A program made the position numbers and the translations under genes. Positions 39,375-52,772 of a stretch of 64,000 nt of DNA are shown here, piece after piece (position 1 is the stretch's first letter; each line of letters opens with the position of its first letter). Source of the DNA: Chrysomallon squamiferum (Eukaryota; Mollusca; Gastropoda; Neomphalida; Peltospiridae); the NCBI GenBank assembly GCA_012295275.1, contig CM022670.1, positions 31,621,438 through 31,685,437 on the forward strand. The letters are read 5' to 3'. A model generated the notes under the pieces. It was given only the letters and a program-made list of their open reading frames with translations. It was not told where the DNA came from and searched no databases.

Positions 39375-39377
<3 letters not shown>

Positions 39378-40919
39378 ATTTGTTTCTTCATTATTTCAGG
39401 TATCTTCTTGTTTCTTTCTCTTTTTTTCTTGGTTCTATTTATTTATTCACTTTTTTGTTGGTTTCTTCTGTTTCTTTTCTTTCTTTCTGTCTCTATGTCT
39501 GTATGTTTATGCATATTTATGTTCATCTTTATACCTATTCATTTATTAACCTCAACCAATTGTTTTGTGTCGTATACCATTATAAATAAGTATTAAATTA
39601 GAAATGTTAGAAGAAATCACAGTTAAACTGTATGCAAATTTAGATTCATTCGCAATTTGTCTGCCCATTCCGTTATTTCCAGAGATGTTTAGTGGTTAGA
39701 CGACACACCTTTGTAACATTACATCTTTTCGCTTCTTACATATTATGCATACATTACAGTGTATATTTCGTATATAATGAAATCACTAATAATTCTGTCA
39801 TCACGTATGTCAATAAGTAATGCTTAAAATATTTCTGTCGATACAAGCAAATACTCGGGAAAGTATGTACTTGAACGCACGCATTCTCCCTGGTCAATAA
39901 TTATACATGTAGTTGTCTTTCTTCGACTGGCATTGTACTGTCGAAATGTGATAAACAAACAAACAAAACAAATATAAAGCATTTTTTGTTTTTATCCAGG
40001 ACACTTTATTACAATTTACAGAATTAGATTTTCCCTTTGGAGAACGAAAGAAAGAAAAAACAATAACATTAACACAACTACATGACATCGAATTTAAAAT
40101 AATAAAAAATGATTGTTTGAAAGGTTAATATTGTAATAACATGTTATGCGAGCATTTTTAAACTGGCATGCTCTACATGTGTCCGTCTCTTGCTATGTCC
40201 GATTTCAAAACTGCATACTTTTCCTCGAGTGAAATGAAAACCATCATCAGTGAAATATAATGTTAACTTATATCAGAAACAAAGCAAAGTGTTTTTTCAC
40301 TTCAAGATTAAGTGGTTTTATAATGCGGTATATATATGGCTCTGAAGTTTTTGTTCAGTTATATTTCGAATTATTGCAATTTCACAGTATGGTTCTATAG
40401 TTTTGTTTGACAAATATCCATGATTCTTTTTTTCATGTTTCAAAATGGATTCTTTAGATCTTTTTAGCATTTAATATTATAATTAGTTAACATAAAATAA
40501 AAATAAAATAATAACAAATAAAAATAATTCTGAATTCACCGTGTTATGACAAAATACATGCAAAAAAATATTTTCTTTTCTGATAATACAGTTACTGAAT
40601 ATATATTCATTAATACTGTTTCGTAATTTCAGATTTGCCAATTAAAATCTCTTTGGCATATAAAGTAATAGCTAGCCGTCCAAAATATTCATAATTCCTC
40701 GATACGGGCGGCTTAATCAAGAAAGTTCATTATTAACAAGCACTAATTATTTTTCATCTAAAATGTTTCTTGTTCAGCATTGTGCGTTTAGGAATTTACA
40801 TAACAATCCTTTTTAAAAAAAATTCCCCAGTGCATCTTGTTAGATGCAATACACCAACTAAACGGAATTGTTATCGACAACAAAGTGCTTTTCACCAATA
40901 AATATTTCCATTCGTTCAC

Positions 40920-41349
40920 TCAGACGAATTCATCACTTTTCCACTTGAGGCGGGTGAACTGAGGTGATTTTTGTAAAGACACCAGTGATTTCGTTCTTGA
41001 AGTAAAGTCTAGAAAGTCACTCTCTGATCGAGGAATACCAACATGGAACTTCCGGTGTTTCATTGTGACGTCAGTAAGGGACGTTGCACTTCCTTCCAAA
41101 CTACTCACATCAGACCTAGATCCCTGCAGTTGATACATACAGCGTAACTGCAAAATACTGGCTCGCAAATCAACGAACTGTTTCAGTAAACATTTGTCTT
41201 GTTCTTTCATCTGAAGCTGAAAAATATTAAAATAAAATAATGTTAATGGTACTTAACCTTATATCGAAAGGTAGTCAGACAAATGGGATAATTATATTTT
41301 GTAAATGTCTACATGCTAGCGTTATCTATCATCATCCTTTTTTTAATTT

Positions 41350-41402
<53 letters not shown>

Positions 41403-42771
41403 ATAAAGAATGAAAATAAAATAATAAAATACGATGATTTCCAGTTTTATTATTCGTAACGTAATTTATTATAAACACATATTAAAGAAATAATTTACTT
41501 AGTTTATTAGTTTTGCTTTTTATTTGTTATTTCACGTTTGTTTTCTTGTTCAAGTTTATTTTTTTCATCGTTGATACTCTCCTTCCAATTTCCTCCATCC
41601 AAAAAAACACACAAAAAAAAACCACTAATGAAAGTAAATAAGTTTTATTTTAAAAAGGCAACGCCTCTGTAGAAATACAGTTCCGTGTTTTTTCTTAAAA
41701 CATTCGGCAGTATGGTTACAATAGCTTGAGCATGTCCAGCGGGAAATTATATTTGTTTTTGGAAACTGATTAAACGGGGCGTGAAACCTTAGTCAACATA
41801 CATGCGTGTACAGAACATGAAGGCAAACATGTAGATATGTCAGCCTATAGAAACATCAAACAACAAAGTAAAGCGTGCGTAGGCTTAAGTGTACAAACTA
41901 CAGAAAGATCACAGGACTTGTATAGAGACCACATGACTAGAGCTTTACCAGGAACTACAACATTCACGTGTCCCCATAAACCGATAAAAAATAAAATGAT
42001 GAAAACTAATTAGATGAATACATTTTTTATTTAATTTAATTTATTTATTTATGTTTGTTTGTTTATTTATTTAATATTTTTATTATCATCATCATTCATT
42101 CATGTTGTTTATCTGCAATAAGCAATAACTGATTTAATAAATTTACAAAAGACAAATTTAAGTTAATTTTACAGAAATAATAAACTTTAAGAACCATATA
42201 ATTCTTCATGAAAGAAGAAAAAAAATGTTATCCACTTTTTTAAAAGCATTTTTTCCATTCCAATTTTATTTTAAATAATAATAATAATAATTATTATTAT
42301 TGTAAAAAAATCGCACCCCCCCCACACACACGTGAATGCATTTATATTCAGTTCTATGAGAAAATACTTCGTAGCTTTTCAAAAGTTGTTACATGACACA
42401 ACAATGGTTCCAAACCTCTCTCTGGGTAAGCTGTAAAGTAGCACCCACGCACTGAATGAATAGTGAAAATAACTTCACCTTCCATAGACCTATAATAGCT
42501 AAATCGTGACTTCCTTTTAATTGTTTTCATTCCGGAAGGCCTAAAAGCGTAAACAGCACACCTGAGTCACCTGGACATGCTAGATCTTCGGGGACTGTTG
42601 ACATTTACATTGGCCATAACATAACAAGCCAACAAATTGCACGAAAACAAATAAGAGACAGCAAGCATTAGTAAAACAAATAATAACTAATTCGAGAAAG
42701 GAAAGAAATTTGGAATGATGTTCTAAACACGTCAGTGGTGCGGTGTTTGACTCAGAAACTATTTTCAACTA

Positions 42772-42849
<78 letters not shown>

Positions 42850-44871
42850 CTCAGCTCGCTCACTGATTCTCTCTTTCACATACACTAACTAAAATAAATG
42901 GCACAATAATTGACTGACTATGTAACTTTACTCAAAATAATTATCACCCGTCGAAAACTCGGCATAAATGAGTATGTTAAAGACGTCGTCGAATAAACGA
43001 TAACATTTGTGACAAGTGGAACACGTGGGATTTTCACAGACGTAAATAAAAACTCGAATGAAAATAACTATCCATTTATTTATCGTGAACCTTGAACATG
43101 GCAAAATACATTTTAAAGAAGTGAAAAGAAGGTGACATTGGTGGTAAATACACGCTTTTAACAAACAGCTACTTGTGTGAAAACTGTAGAACAAGATGTA
43201 TAAAATAAACACAGCGACAGATAATCTACCAAATCCGCTTCCTAAATAAAGTTCTTCGTCTTAGCTCTGTTGACAGATATTTATTATCCTTTGTTTGAGA
43301 ATTACAAAATTAATGTTTTATCGGTGTATGCATCAGTTTCCAAGAATAGCAAATTTAAGTAATAGTTACACATTTGAAGTCGATAATATAAATACCGAAA
43401 GTTAGTATTATTTAATTTTTAAACATGTCATAGACAAGACTGGAAATTTATACTGGTTTTTAGACAGAGCTCTTTCTTTCATTACAAATAATTTGAAACG
43501 AAGTCATTCAATTCTGAACTACAAATGACATAATTTTTTTTTTAAAATGTAATTTAGGGACTACTAATATTTTACGTGTACATGACTGAAATATATTATT
43601 TTCATTTATAACGATAAAATGTATATACTTAGTAGTCTTCAAGTTGGTGAATTAATTAGACGTTGTTCTAAAGTACAGAAAACTGAACATTATATTTTTA
43701 GCTATTGACCTAGTGTTCAGTTAATGGTTGACGCCATCATACTTGTGGAAGTTCAAAATAAAATGCACTATATACACACAAAAAAAACGACCAATAACAA
43801 CGATGAAAAAAAAAATGACAACAAGCAAAAAACATGTCTTTGGATCCTTTTAAAGTTTTGACATTTTATAACTTTTCTGATTACATTAACGAAAATGCTT
43901 GTGCCTACTAGGTAAAAGGTTCATTTAAGATTTTTTATGTTTAACGAGCTTTGATTTCATTGCATTTTGTTTGGTTAGGAAAGGCTTGACTTGGCTTCAG
44001 ATTTCGAAAATAAATTCGCCAAAATGCTAACAATAATCTCTTTGTTTCGTTGATACTACCAATTCAAACATTTTGTTTCCTATGAATTTAAAGTATGTTA
44101 GATTTTCAGTTGTGTAACCTTTATCTAAAAATATTAGACATTTAAAAAAATAATATTTGTGAATCATGAAATAACAAAATTATTTTCCGATCAATAAAAC
44201 AAATTTGTCAATACAAAGAAAAAAGGTTTGTATTTGTTGGCAAACATTTAACTTATTTTTGTTTTTGTGTTTTTGGTTTATTTGTTTATTTATTTATATA
44301 TATATATATATTTTTTTTTTTTGAAAGAAAAACGACAACATAATATATAAGCACCCAAATATAAAAAATACTTCTGTCATATGAGACTCATAAACGTGTA
44401 TTTTTAGCTTTTCATAATACAAATTTAAAAATTTGCTATGAGTAACCAAATTCTTAAAGTAAACATAACCTCAAAATGAACAAGACAAACAAACGCTGAG
44501 CTGTTTGTTGGCTAAACGCTCTTCGTTTGAAGACAGCGATGAAACATCAAGTTTTACCGTTTGAAAATTTTTTTAAAAAATCAAAAATTAAACAAACATA
44601 CTATTTCTTGTCTAATCCATTTCAAAGCGATGCCAAGGTCTTTTTCTCTGGAAATGAGGTCATCAGTCAGTCCGTTTCTAGATTCGTGAGTTTTTGCCTT
44701 AATGAGGTGTTCTTTGTATCGTGGGGGTAATGTCACGTTGCACTGTGGCTCGTCTGACGCCGATTTCACATCTTCGCACGAAGGTTCGGCTGTTAGCATG
44801 GATATACTGCGGTCTGACGAAACCAGCACTGTGGCTCCCAACTCGCCTTCTTCAGTGCAAACACTTCTCAT
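40920..44871 (-). CDS. FAM167-family protein (DUF3259)
   Basis: Two coding exons, 44602-44871 and 40920-41216, join in phase at a GTATGT donor and give 188 residues (human FAM167A 214, FAM167B 163). Across the junction the protein reads LKWIRQEILQMKEQDKCLLK, which lines up with the family core [20 protein letters not shown], followed by the leucine-rich coiled coil FVDLRASILQLR. FAM167A (DIORA-1) and FAM167B are small proteins; FAM167A has been linked to non-canonical NF-kB signalling and autoimmune risk. The usual C-terminal signature (VTKMNINSRRFSLC type) is missing; the tail is instead Ser/Lys-rich and ends RLKWKSDEFV. The start was taken at the first ATG after a TTTCAG acceptor at 44894; the frame stays open back to that acceptor, so an upstream coding exon is possible. 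Confidence 0.75.
41353..41396. repeat. (AT)n microsatellite in the FAM167 intron
   Basis: AT dinucleotide run of about 44 bases. Confidence 0.95.
42774..42845. repeat. (CT)n microsatellite in the FAM167 intron
   Basis: CT run of about 72 bases without interruption. Confidence 0.97.
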
Positions 44872-45034
44872 TGTTTGTAAGATGTTAATATTACTGAAAG
44901 GTAACACATTCTGAGAGTTAAATATAATACTGAAGTTTTAATATTGATAAAAAATGATTAATGTCATCTACTAAGTTTCGTTCTGCTACTGCTCCTGCTA
45001 TTGCCGATACCGCTACCATTACCATTATGACAAC

Positions 45035-45170
45035 CACCATTACTACTACTAGTACCTCTACCACCACTACTACTACTAGTACCTCTACTACTACTAGTAT
45101 TTCTACCACCACTACTACTAGTAGTACCTCTACCACCACTACTACTAGTATTTCTATCACCACTACCACT
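45035..45170. repeat. Minisatellite of ACCTCTACC-ACTAGT units
   Basis: Five units of 18-27 bases start ACCTCTACC or ATTTCTACC, run through ACTACTACT and end in ACTAGT. Variation is mostly in the number of ACT triplets. Confidence 0.85.
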
Positions 45171-46080
45171 AATAAAATAAAGAAAAAATATAATTTGTTA
45201 TTTCTTAAAATATGCATGGTTCAGTTAAATGGTAGGTCTCAGTGAGGACGTAGAATTCACTCTGAACGATTCTGAAACTGTTGCATCAAAAGCTTGTAGT
45301 GTTTTAACTACTGCTAACCGACAGCAGCTTAGTTCTCTCTCATATATAAAACGTTCAAAATCAACAGGTTTCACACATCGAGCGCTTTAACCATAACCCT
45401 AAAATATATATTAAAAAATTAAGAAATCTGATTTTGAGACTGTGGCCCGATGTGTATGCTTCAGCATAATAACTGTTTCAGTGCAACAATTATAAAAAGT
45501 ATATCGTGTAAAAATAGTCTCTACGGTGAGTAATGTAGCCTTTACAAAGTATAAGAGAATATGATTTCAAAGATCTTTAGTAAAACATTTCTTTGAAAAT
45601 TCTCACAAACGTAAAAATGAATATCCCATATTTGTGCTGTAAACAATCGATCCAATAACCGTCAATGATCAAATATATTTCAAAATACTGTACGTGTTAT
45701 AATTTAATATTACATTTCCTAGTATTAAAACATTAAACATACACATATTTGGTGTAATAACCACCAAAAGAATTAAACATTGTACGTGCTATCAGTGTAA
45801 ACATAATATTTACTTTTAAAGCTATTGTTAAAAAATACTTGATAATTAACTTTTTGAAATTAATTTTAGTCCATTTTGTCACAAACTTCGCATGATCTCC
45901 GATAGTTAAGCTCATTTTATTCTGTTTTTCAGCAAGCTATAGGTTTTAGTGGTTAACATGATATATACAGACAGCGTTTATGATTAATTAATAGATGATT
46001 ACATAAAAACCATTTACAACATAAGTGCCAGTAATAATGCTGCAGGGATAAAAGGTGCGGAGACTATGATACATTTATCT

Positions 46081-46620
46081 ACATGTAAACTGTTATAATG
46101 TTAATATACAACACCATGATAAATCTATATATATATAATTTTAATATTCTAACATATTATGATAAATCTATCTTAATGTGAAGTTTAAATAATATAAAAT
46201 ACTATGTTAAATCCCTCTGTATGTAAACTGATTTTACAATATTAATATTATAACATATTTATATACGTATATTGTTTTTATATTATTAGTATACAACACC
46301 GTGATACATTTCTAGCATATATTAAAATACATCTATGTAAACAGATTATATAATATTAATATGATAACATATTATGTTAAATGTATCTACATGTAAAATA
46401 CTTTTATAATATTAGTATTGTAACAAACTGTGACAAATCTTCATGTAAACTGTTGTAAATATAATGATATATTTATATACATGTATAGTTTTTATATTAA
46501 TATATAATATTATGCTAAATCTTTGAACATTTTAAATATGTTTATTAATTATAACAACTGTGATAAATCTCTTTATATAACATTTATAACACACTATGGC
46601 ATATCTATGTACAATATAAC
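46081..46620. repeat. Degenerate satellite of about 50 bp, ten or more copies
   Basis: Loose copies of a unit with the order ATGTAAACTGTT, TATAATATTAATAT, AACA, TGTGATAAATCTATCTAC recur across the region. Copy length varies between about 40 and 60 bases. Confidence 0.65.
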
Positions 46621-47072
46621 AACATAAAACTGTACTCACTAAGCTGGCGGTTTCTTCTTTTGACAAGTGAAGATGTTTTCACGTTTAAAGTGTTTTTATT
46701 TATTTTGTTCACATAAAACAGATCTACCTTATTGAAAACCTAAGTTCCATTTATGTCCGCGTTTGAGTGACACTTGTAACTCGTATTCAATTAATAGCAA
46801 TTAGACCTTCTTCGCAGTACAGTGGCACATGAGCTTTTGTGTTTTCGTAAACGATTTCTTTGACAATAGAACCAATTTAAAGCTGAGAGTGCTGTCACAA
46901 CTTCTCAATAATCTGTCAGAAGAGAGCAATAAAGCTGACGGTAGTGTTTTATGATGATCCCCTTTTGTCGCCTACTTTTCGTTTTGCTTAACTTCGTAAA
47001 TGGTCGTTCAAACGTCACCTCTAGCTTTTTTAAGTTAGCGGATGAAGGGCTTCCTACGAGCTTCCTTTATTG

Positions 47073-47333
47073 TCAGTTCTCTAGTAATTGTTGAAGGTGT
47101 TGTGCTAAAGTTCCGCGCGTTCCTCGCTTAGAAACACAAACAGACAATTCCGCGCGACTGGATGACTTCAGATTACGCTTGTTTGTTGTTGTGCCGAAAC
47201 AGGGCACGTTTTCCTGGTCACATGACTTGTCAGTCACGCTTGTCATCAGTGACGTGTGCAGGTGTGTTGGCGAATGGTGAATGTCTGCACTGTTTACGGC
47301 ATAAACTCTCACCGAACTTTTCTTGTTAAACAT
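47073..47333 (-). other. 86-codon open frame upstream of FAM167, status unknown
   Basis: A GC-richer minus-strand frame opens with MFNKKSSVRVYAVNSADIHH and ends TLAQHLQQLLEN before a stop. It lies in the position of an upstream FAM167 exon, but no donor was found before the stop and I recognise no family. It may be a 5' UTR exon, a short ORF in the promoter, or a real small protein. Confidence 0.25.
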
Positions 47334-50300
47334 TCAAAGAAATATCTTCTCTGTATATATTTTCTTATTTTGTGTTTTCTTTCCTGTTATTTTTTTTCTA
47401 TCCATTTGGTTTTTTGATGGTGCCGTTTTTACTTTTCCCATCTTTTGTTTGTTTGTTTTTATCTTCAGTGTGCATCCGCTTGCGTATGAGTGTTATGTGT
47501 GCACGTATTCTACTATTATTACTGCTACTGCTGCTGATACTACCACCACTACCATTACAACAACCACTATTATTGTAGCAACGTCTTTTTTTGTATGTGC
47601 GTTTTTAAAATAACTGACATTTTTTAAATTTGGATTCTTTTATGATTTTATGAAAAATTGTAATGAATATATTGCTATAAATAAAGAAAACTCACCCACT
47701 CAATTATTTTAACATATTAATTACACTGACTGATTAACAAGAGCACTGTAGCTTTATTTTGTTCGGCTTGGGTATTGAGTTTATAGTACTGGATTCAGCT
47801 TACTCAGTTCACGGGAGAACTTCTGTTGGACTGTTCTCTGTATTTTTCTGTACTTCTGTTGAAAAGAGATGGGCTGGGCACGTGAAGAATATCGCGTTAG
47901 ATATGCTTTAGATTTACTTAATTTCATATACTTAAATTAAACACTTTTATTTTGTATATGTCAGATACTGTAGATATTAATTCTATTAAGGTGAAATTAC
48001 TATCTTAATTATACATTTTAGTGTTGTTGAAATTAACACTTCAGAGATTGTTTATTTCATGTTTTATATTATTAGATTATTATTTCATGCTTATTATATT
48101 ATTGTATTATTTTTTTTTTTTGATTTATATAATAAAAAGGGTTTGCTTGAACACTGGTTTCAGCTACTAGCTATGTAATATAATTTAATGTATTTCTTTT
48201 ATAATTTAACTATTTATACATACAACTGTATATATATATGCACACTTGTATATACATATTTATATATGTATGTGTGAGTGTGTATATATATATACACACA
48301 CAAAACACACACACACGGTTTAATTTTACGAGAATAAATAAAATATTTTATTCATATGAGTTAATTTTGAATCTGATGCATTGCATATATTTTTTGTATT
48401 TTCTCTTATGTGGTTTCTCTTTTAATAATTTCTTTTCTTTTCTTCTTCTACTTCTATTTAAAAAAAAAAAAAAAATTATTATCTGTTAACTGATTTTAAC
48501 CACTGAATGTTTTCATCATCACAGTCACCACTACTGTTTCTACCGCTACCACCACTATTACCACTATAACTACTACAACTGCCTTCATTACCATTAATAA
48601 TAATACTGCCACTACGACTACTACAACCACTACCACCACTGCTACTATCATCACAACGCCATTATCATAGTTAATATTTTACTACAATAACAAAAAGTAC
48701 ATTACAATTTCATTATTTTATTTCATTTTTTCTCCCTCTGATCCCGTTAGTCACACGCCATTTTAAACAGTTTTTATACCTGGCACAGTATAACATTGTA
48801 TCACACAGAGGATTTGTGTGTGACGTAAGGAACGTTTACAAAGTGTGATTCAATCACTGTTTGCCGTTGGCAGGTGAATAATAACAGGGAATCTGACGTC
48901 GTCATTAACGTTACCCCAGGCTCTTGTTTTGGACATTTTTTTTTTTATTATATATATATTCTCGATACATAATATATTATAGACGTAATAAAATGTTTAA
49001 TAAATAAATTGTATTAATTAATGAATTGATAGTAATAATAACTGTTAATATTTATTTATTTACTTTTTATTTTCGTTTTCCATATTATCGCCATTATCGT
49101 GAACATTTTAAGTTTTTCTTTTTTTTCTGTTGTTGTTGTTCTTAGTATTATTATCATTAACTCACTTCTAAATTTAAATTTATTTATTTAATTATTTTAA
49201 TAATTATTTATTTCGATTGAAATGTTTAGTTCTTATATATTTTTCACGTTATCACCATTTACGTCAACGTCTTAATAATCTTCTTCCTTAACTTTTTGCT
49301 TTTATTGTAGATTTTCATACTAATAATCCACGTAAACATTTTTTTGTGCTATATTCTGATGGGCACACTATTTCAAGTGATTTATTTAGTTATATTTATG
49401 CTTACTTATTAATTTACTTATAACAGTTGTTATTATTATTTACTAATATTACTTATTCATTTATTTATTGTTATTGTTGTTGTTGTTAATTCATACAGCA
49501 GTTTTGAATAGCACTGCCGTGATTCATCATGTACGCAAGCTGATATATTGTTGTGGTGAGAAAAAACAACTTTACAACTTTAGATTCCGTTAAATAGTTG
49601 ATAACGTACAAACATCCTTATTTAATATCACTGTTTAGAAACATAAAAATGTTTTCCGGCTCTGTTAACATGAGCTGCAGTAACAACATGTTGATAAGTC
49701 AAGTCACTTATCTCACATTAACATCATACCAGGTATAAGAAAAAGCAAAGGCTTGTACGTCATATATTCTTTTTAAATTTGCGTTTTTCTTTTAGCATAT
49801 CTTTTATTGCCGAACGTAAGGAAATCTCCATTTATATTTTAAAAGCTTTTCCATAACATCTTTACATTAGTATAAAAATGCTAACTAGATGCGGTACAAT
49901 ACCATATCGCACCTGTTAGATCGTTATCTGTGACAGTCATGACGTATCTCGCTGGTGACTAGGGGCACTGGGTGCATTCAGTTCGTCGGGTTCTGTCGAG
50001 ACTCCGTTAGTATATCACCGTAGATGTCTCAATGTCACTGTGACAGACGCGACAGCTCTGATAAGTGAAGCGTTACAAACAAACAATTAAGCTGCAGTGT
50101 TGTTACGTTCAGTACGTATATATCAATATGAATAGTAACGTTTGTTTTGCTCATACCATTAGAACATTTTGTTTTGTTCACTTCTTCGAAAAAACTCGGT
50201 TATAAACTTGTTGCATCCACAAGAGACATATTTATACGATTCTTTAATGGAAGCCTATTAAAAAAATAAATAAAATAAAAATAAAAATTCCCTCATATAC

Positions 50301-50514
50301 GTTTATCGGCTATTGACGTAGCATGAAAAATTATGTTTCATATCATTATTAACAGTAACTATAAAAAATATAATGAAATATATAAATACGTAGATGAAAT
50401 AATTAAATTAACTAAAAATAAAAAAACGACAAATACAATTTAAAAAACCATATATAAGTACATTAAAATGAAAAAGAAAATTCTGTAAGCTGGATCGATA
50501 TTCATTCTCTAATG

Positions 50515-50597
50515 ATGGTGATGATGATAATAATTATTATCGTTATTATTATCATTATTATTATTATAATTATAATAATTATTATCATCATCACCAT
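50515..50597. repeat. Perfect 26-bp inverted repeat with 31-base loop
   Basis: The left arm 50515-50540 (ATGGTGATGATGATAATAAT, then TATTAT) is exactly complementary to the right arm 50572-50597. The loop is itself ATT-rich. Confidence 0.9.
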
Positions 50598-50860
50598 TAT
50601 AATCGTAGTCATCGTTATTATTATAGTCACATCATGATTATCATCAAGACCGCCGTCATCATCTTCATCATCATCGCATTATTATTATTATTATTATTAT
50701 GGTTATGTTGTTGTTGCTGTCGTGGTTGTTATTTTATTTTAATTCTTACTGTTTGTATAAAATATATTTTCGAAAACTAACACATGTCTTTTTAAACAAG
50801 TCTTCACATGACTTCTAATCCATGTTATCAGATATTTGTCATTTCTTCAGAGTTTCTGTC

Positions 50861-52685
50861 ATGCTGTGGGTTGTTCTGTCGCTGTTATCTGTTGGTTATA
50901 CTGCTGGTGGTAAGAATTATGATCTTTTGCCTAAATATATTTTCAGAAATCACACAAAATATAAAAGTTTAATTCCTGAATGGCGACCATAGACTATAAT
51001 GTAAAAACGACCCAAGAATATTTTATTTAAACGAAAACTCGTCTCATTTAAAAAAAAGAACTGTTTTCATTATATCTGCAATAAATTTCAAAGGGGGAAT
51101 GAACAGATTTTCAATTATCACGGTTTGTTCTACGTGCAGTGGAACAGACACTAGGAATTACCATGACTTGAGTATAATATTATGGGAAAGAGTATTTTAT
51201 TATAATTTATTGGGATCCTGAACGTTCAGGTGGTCAGCTCTAAAATATAATTTAAAAATTAAATAGCTTTCACATACACATAGTTCAAACAAATTTAAAG
51301 ATGAACTCTATCGCTTTGTCGTGAAATAAGTGAAACATATGTTGTGTTTTTATTTTTGTTGGAGTTTTTAATAGGTTTATTTCTCATTATGAATCTGCTC
51401 TGAAATCGTTTTCGAGAATTATAACAAAACGCATCAGTGTTAGGTTGTAGATATTAGCATCTAGCGGTTTCGTAAACAGCATAAACCAACCTTATTAAAT
51501 CAGATGTAGGAAGTAAAAATTTGAAATGGTTAATCCTCGAAGCCTTACCTCTGAATTCATTGGTTGGCTGGTTAGCCAATCAGAACCGAGTATTTCCCCC
51601 AAGTTATGTTAAAATGTCTAATCATAGCCTAAAATAATAATGAGATAGATAACGTGTAAATGTTAAAGTTTAATTCCTTTACTTTCAATAGAGCAGCCCT
51701 GATATAAATAAAAATATATTTTTATATTCATAAAATGTTTATTATTTCAGTACTCTGTCCTAATCCTGCCCAACACTGTCTTGTCGATGCTCTCAATGTA
51801 GTGTTTGACAACATAGGCTGTCTTGGTTGTCAAGGTGGTTGTGAATCGGGGTACATACTGACCAGTAACCCAAACGTCTACAAAAAGACAGATGATCCTC
51901 AAGGACATTACCTGTACAATGGCGTGACTATTCCAAACAACAAGAATGTGTAGGTATTATGAAGAAGAATTTAAACGAAAAAAATAAAAATAAAAATTAA
52001 AATTAAAAAACCCCAAAACAATGAAACAACAGCAACAACACACACAAACATATTCTACAGCTATTTAGTTTCTGTTTCCAATTTATAGCTATAGTAGAAG
52101 TCCCCCCCAACCCTCCCAACAACAACAACAACAACAACAAATTTGACAAATAAAACCAAAAACCAAAACGAAATACATTTCACATTAAATCAGTGTATTT
52201 GATAAGTTATTACTATCGGGAAGTTTTAGTTAACAAATATATGCTTCCTATAACTCACATTTGAGACGAAATGCTTAAGATATATATAAAACAAATTTCC
52301 TCTATTAATCTCGGAGAAAGAGTCATTAAAACATTTAATATGACACATAACTCTGGTCTTATCAAAAAATATGTTCCTCATAGATATAAATTCGGATAAA
52401 GCATATTTACGGTCTTATATTATAAAATCTTCTTCTTTTTCTTCTTCTTAATATTATTATTATTATTATTATTATTTATGTTGTTGGTGTTGTTGTTTAT
52501 TTAATAAATTTATATAGGTCAGAACCACAATGGCTTTGCAATCCAGGAGATCATTGTCATGCAGGGTTCTATAAATCTTCCATGAATGGCCGTGTATCAT
52601 GTGAATGTAAGCTTATTAATTTTATAATATGGCTAATTAATTAATTACACGCACGCACATATACATACGCAAATTGTTTCTCCAC

Positions 52686-52772
<87 letters not shown>

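Larger units (their letters stand above)
37648..40919. other. Intergenic region between the C8orf76-like and FAM167 genes
   Basis: The left part (37648-38100) must contain the promoter of the C8orf76-like gene. A MITE-like element (38275-38671), a GC-richer bidirectionally open stretch (38696-39222) and a compound CA/GA microsatellite (39284-39374) follow. The right part (39600-40919) is AT-rich and would contain the FAM167 3' UTR; I found no further coding signal. Confidence 0.5.
44872..50860. other. Gene-poor repeat-rich region upstream of FAM167 and of the cysteine-rich gene
   Basis: The 5' parts of the flanking divergent genes must lie here. I see a CTAG-punctuated minisatellite (45035-45170), a degenerate satellite of about 50 bp (46081-46620), a GC-richer open frame (47073-47333, minus), TAC-rich simple sequence (47510-47580 and 48525-48660), a GC-richer block at 49880-50080 that may be promoter DNA, and a perfect inverted repeat (50515-50597). 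No other exon was convincing. Confidence 0.5.

Noticed and set aside
42928-43212. A 94-codon minus-strand frame with several cysteines
   Set aside because: Inside the FAM167 intron; composition is that of AT-rich DNA, with no splice signals in phase and no recognised motif.
44918-45245. Val-rich and Ser/Thr-rich frames on opposite strands
   Set aside because: They are produced by the triplet-based minisatellite at 45035-45170.
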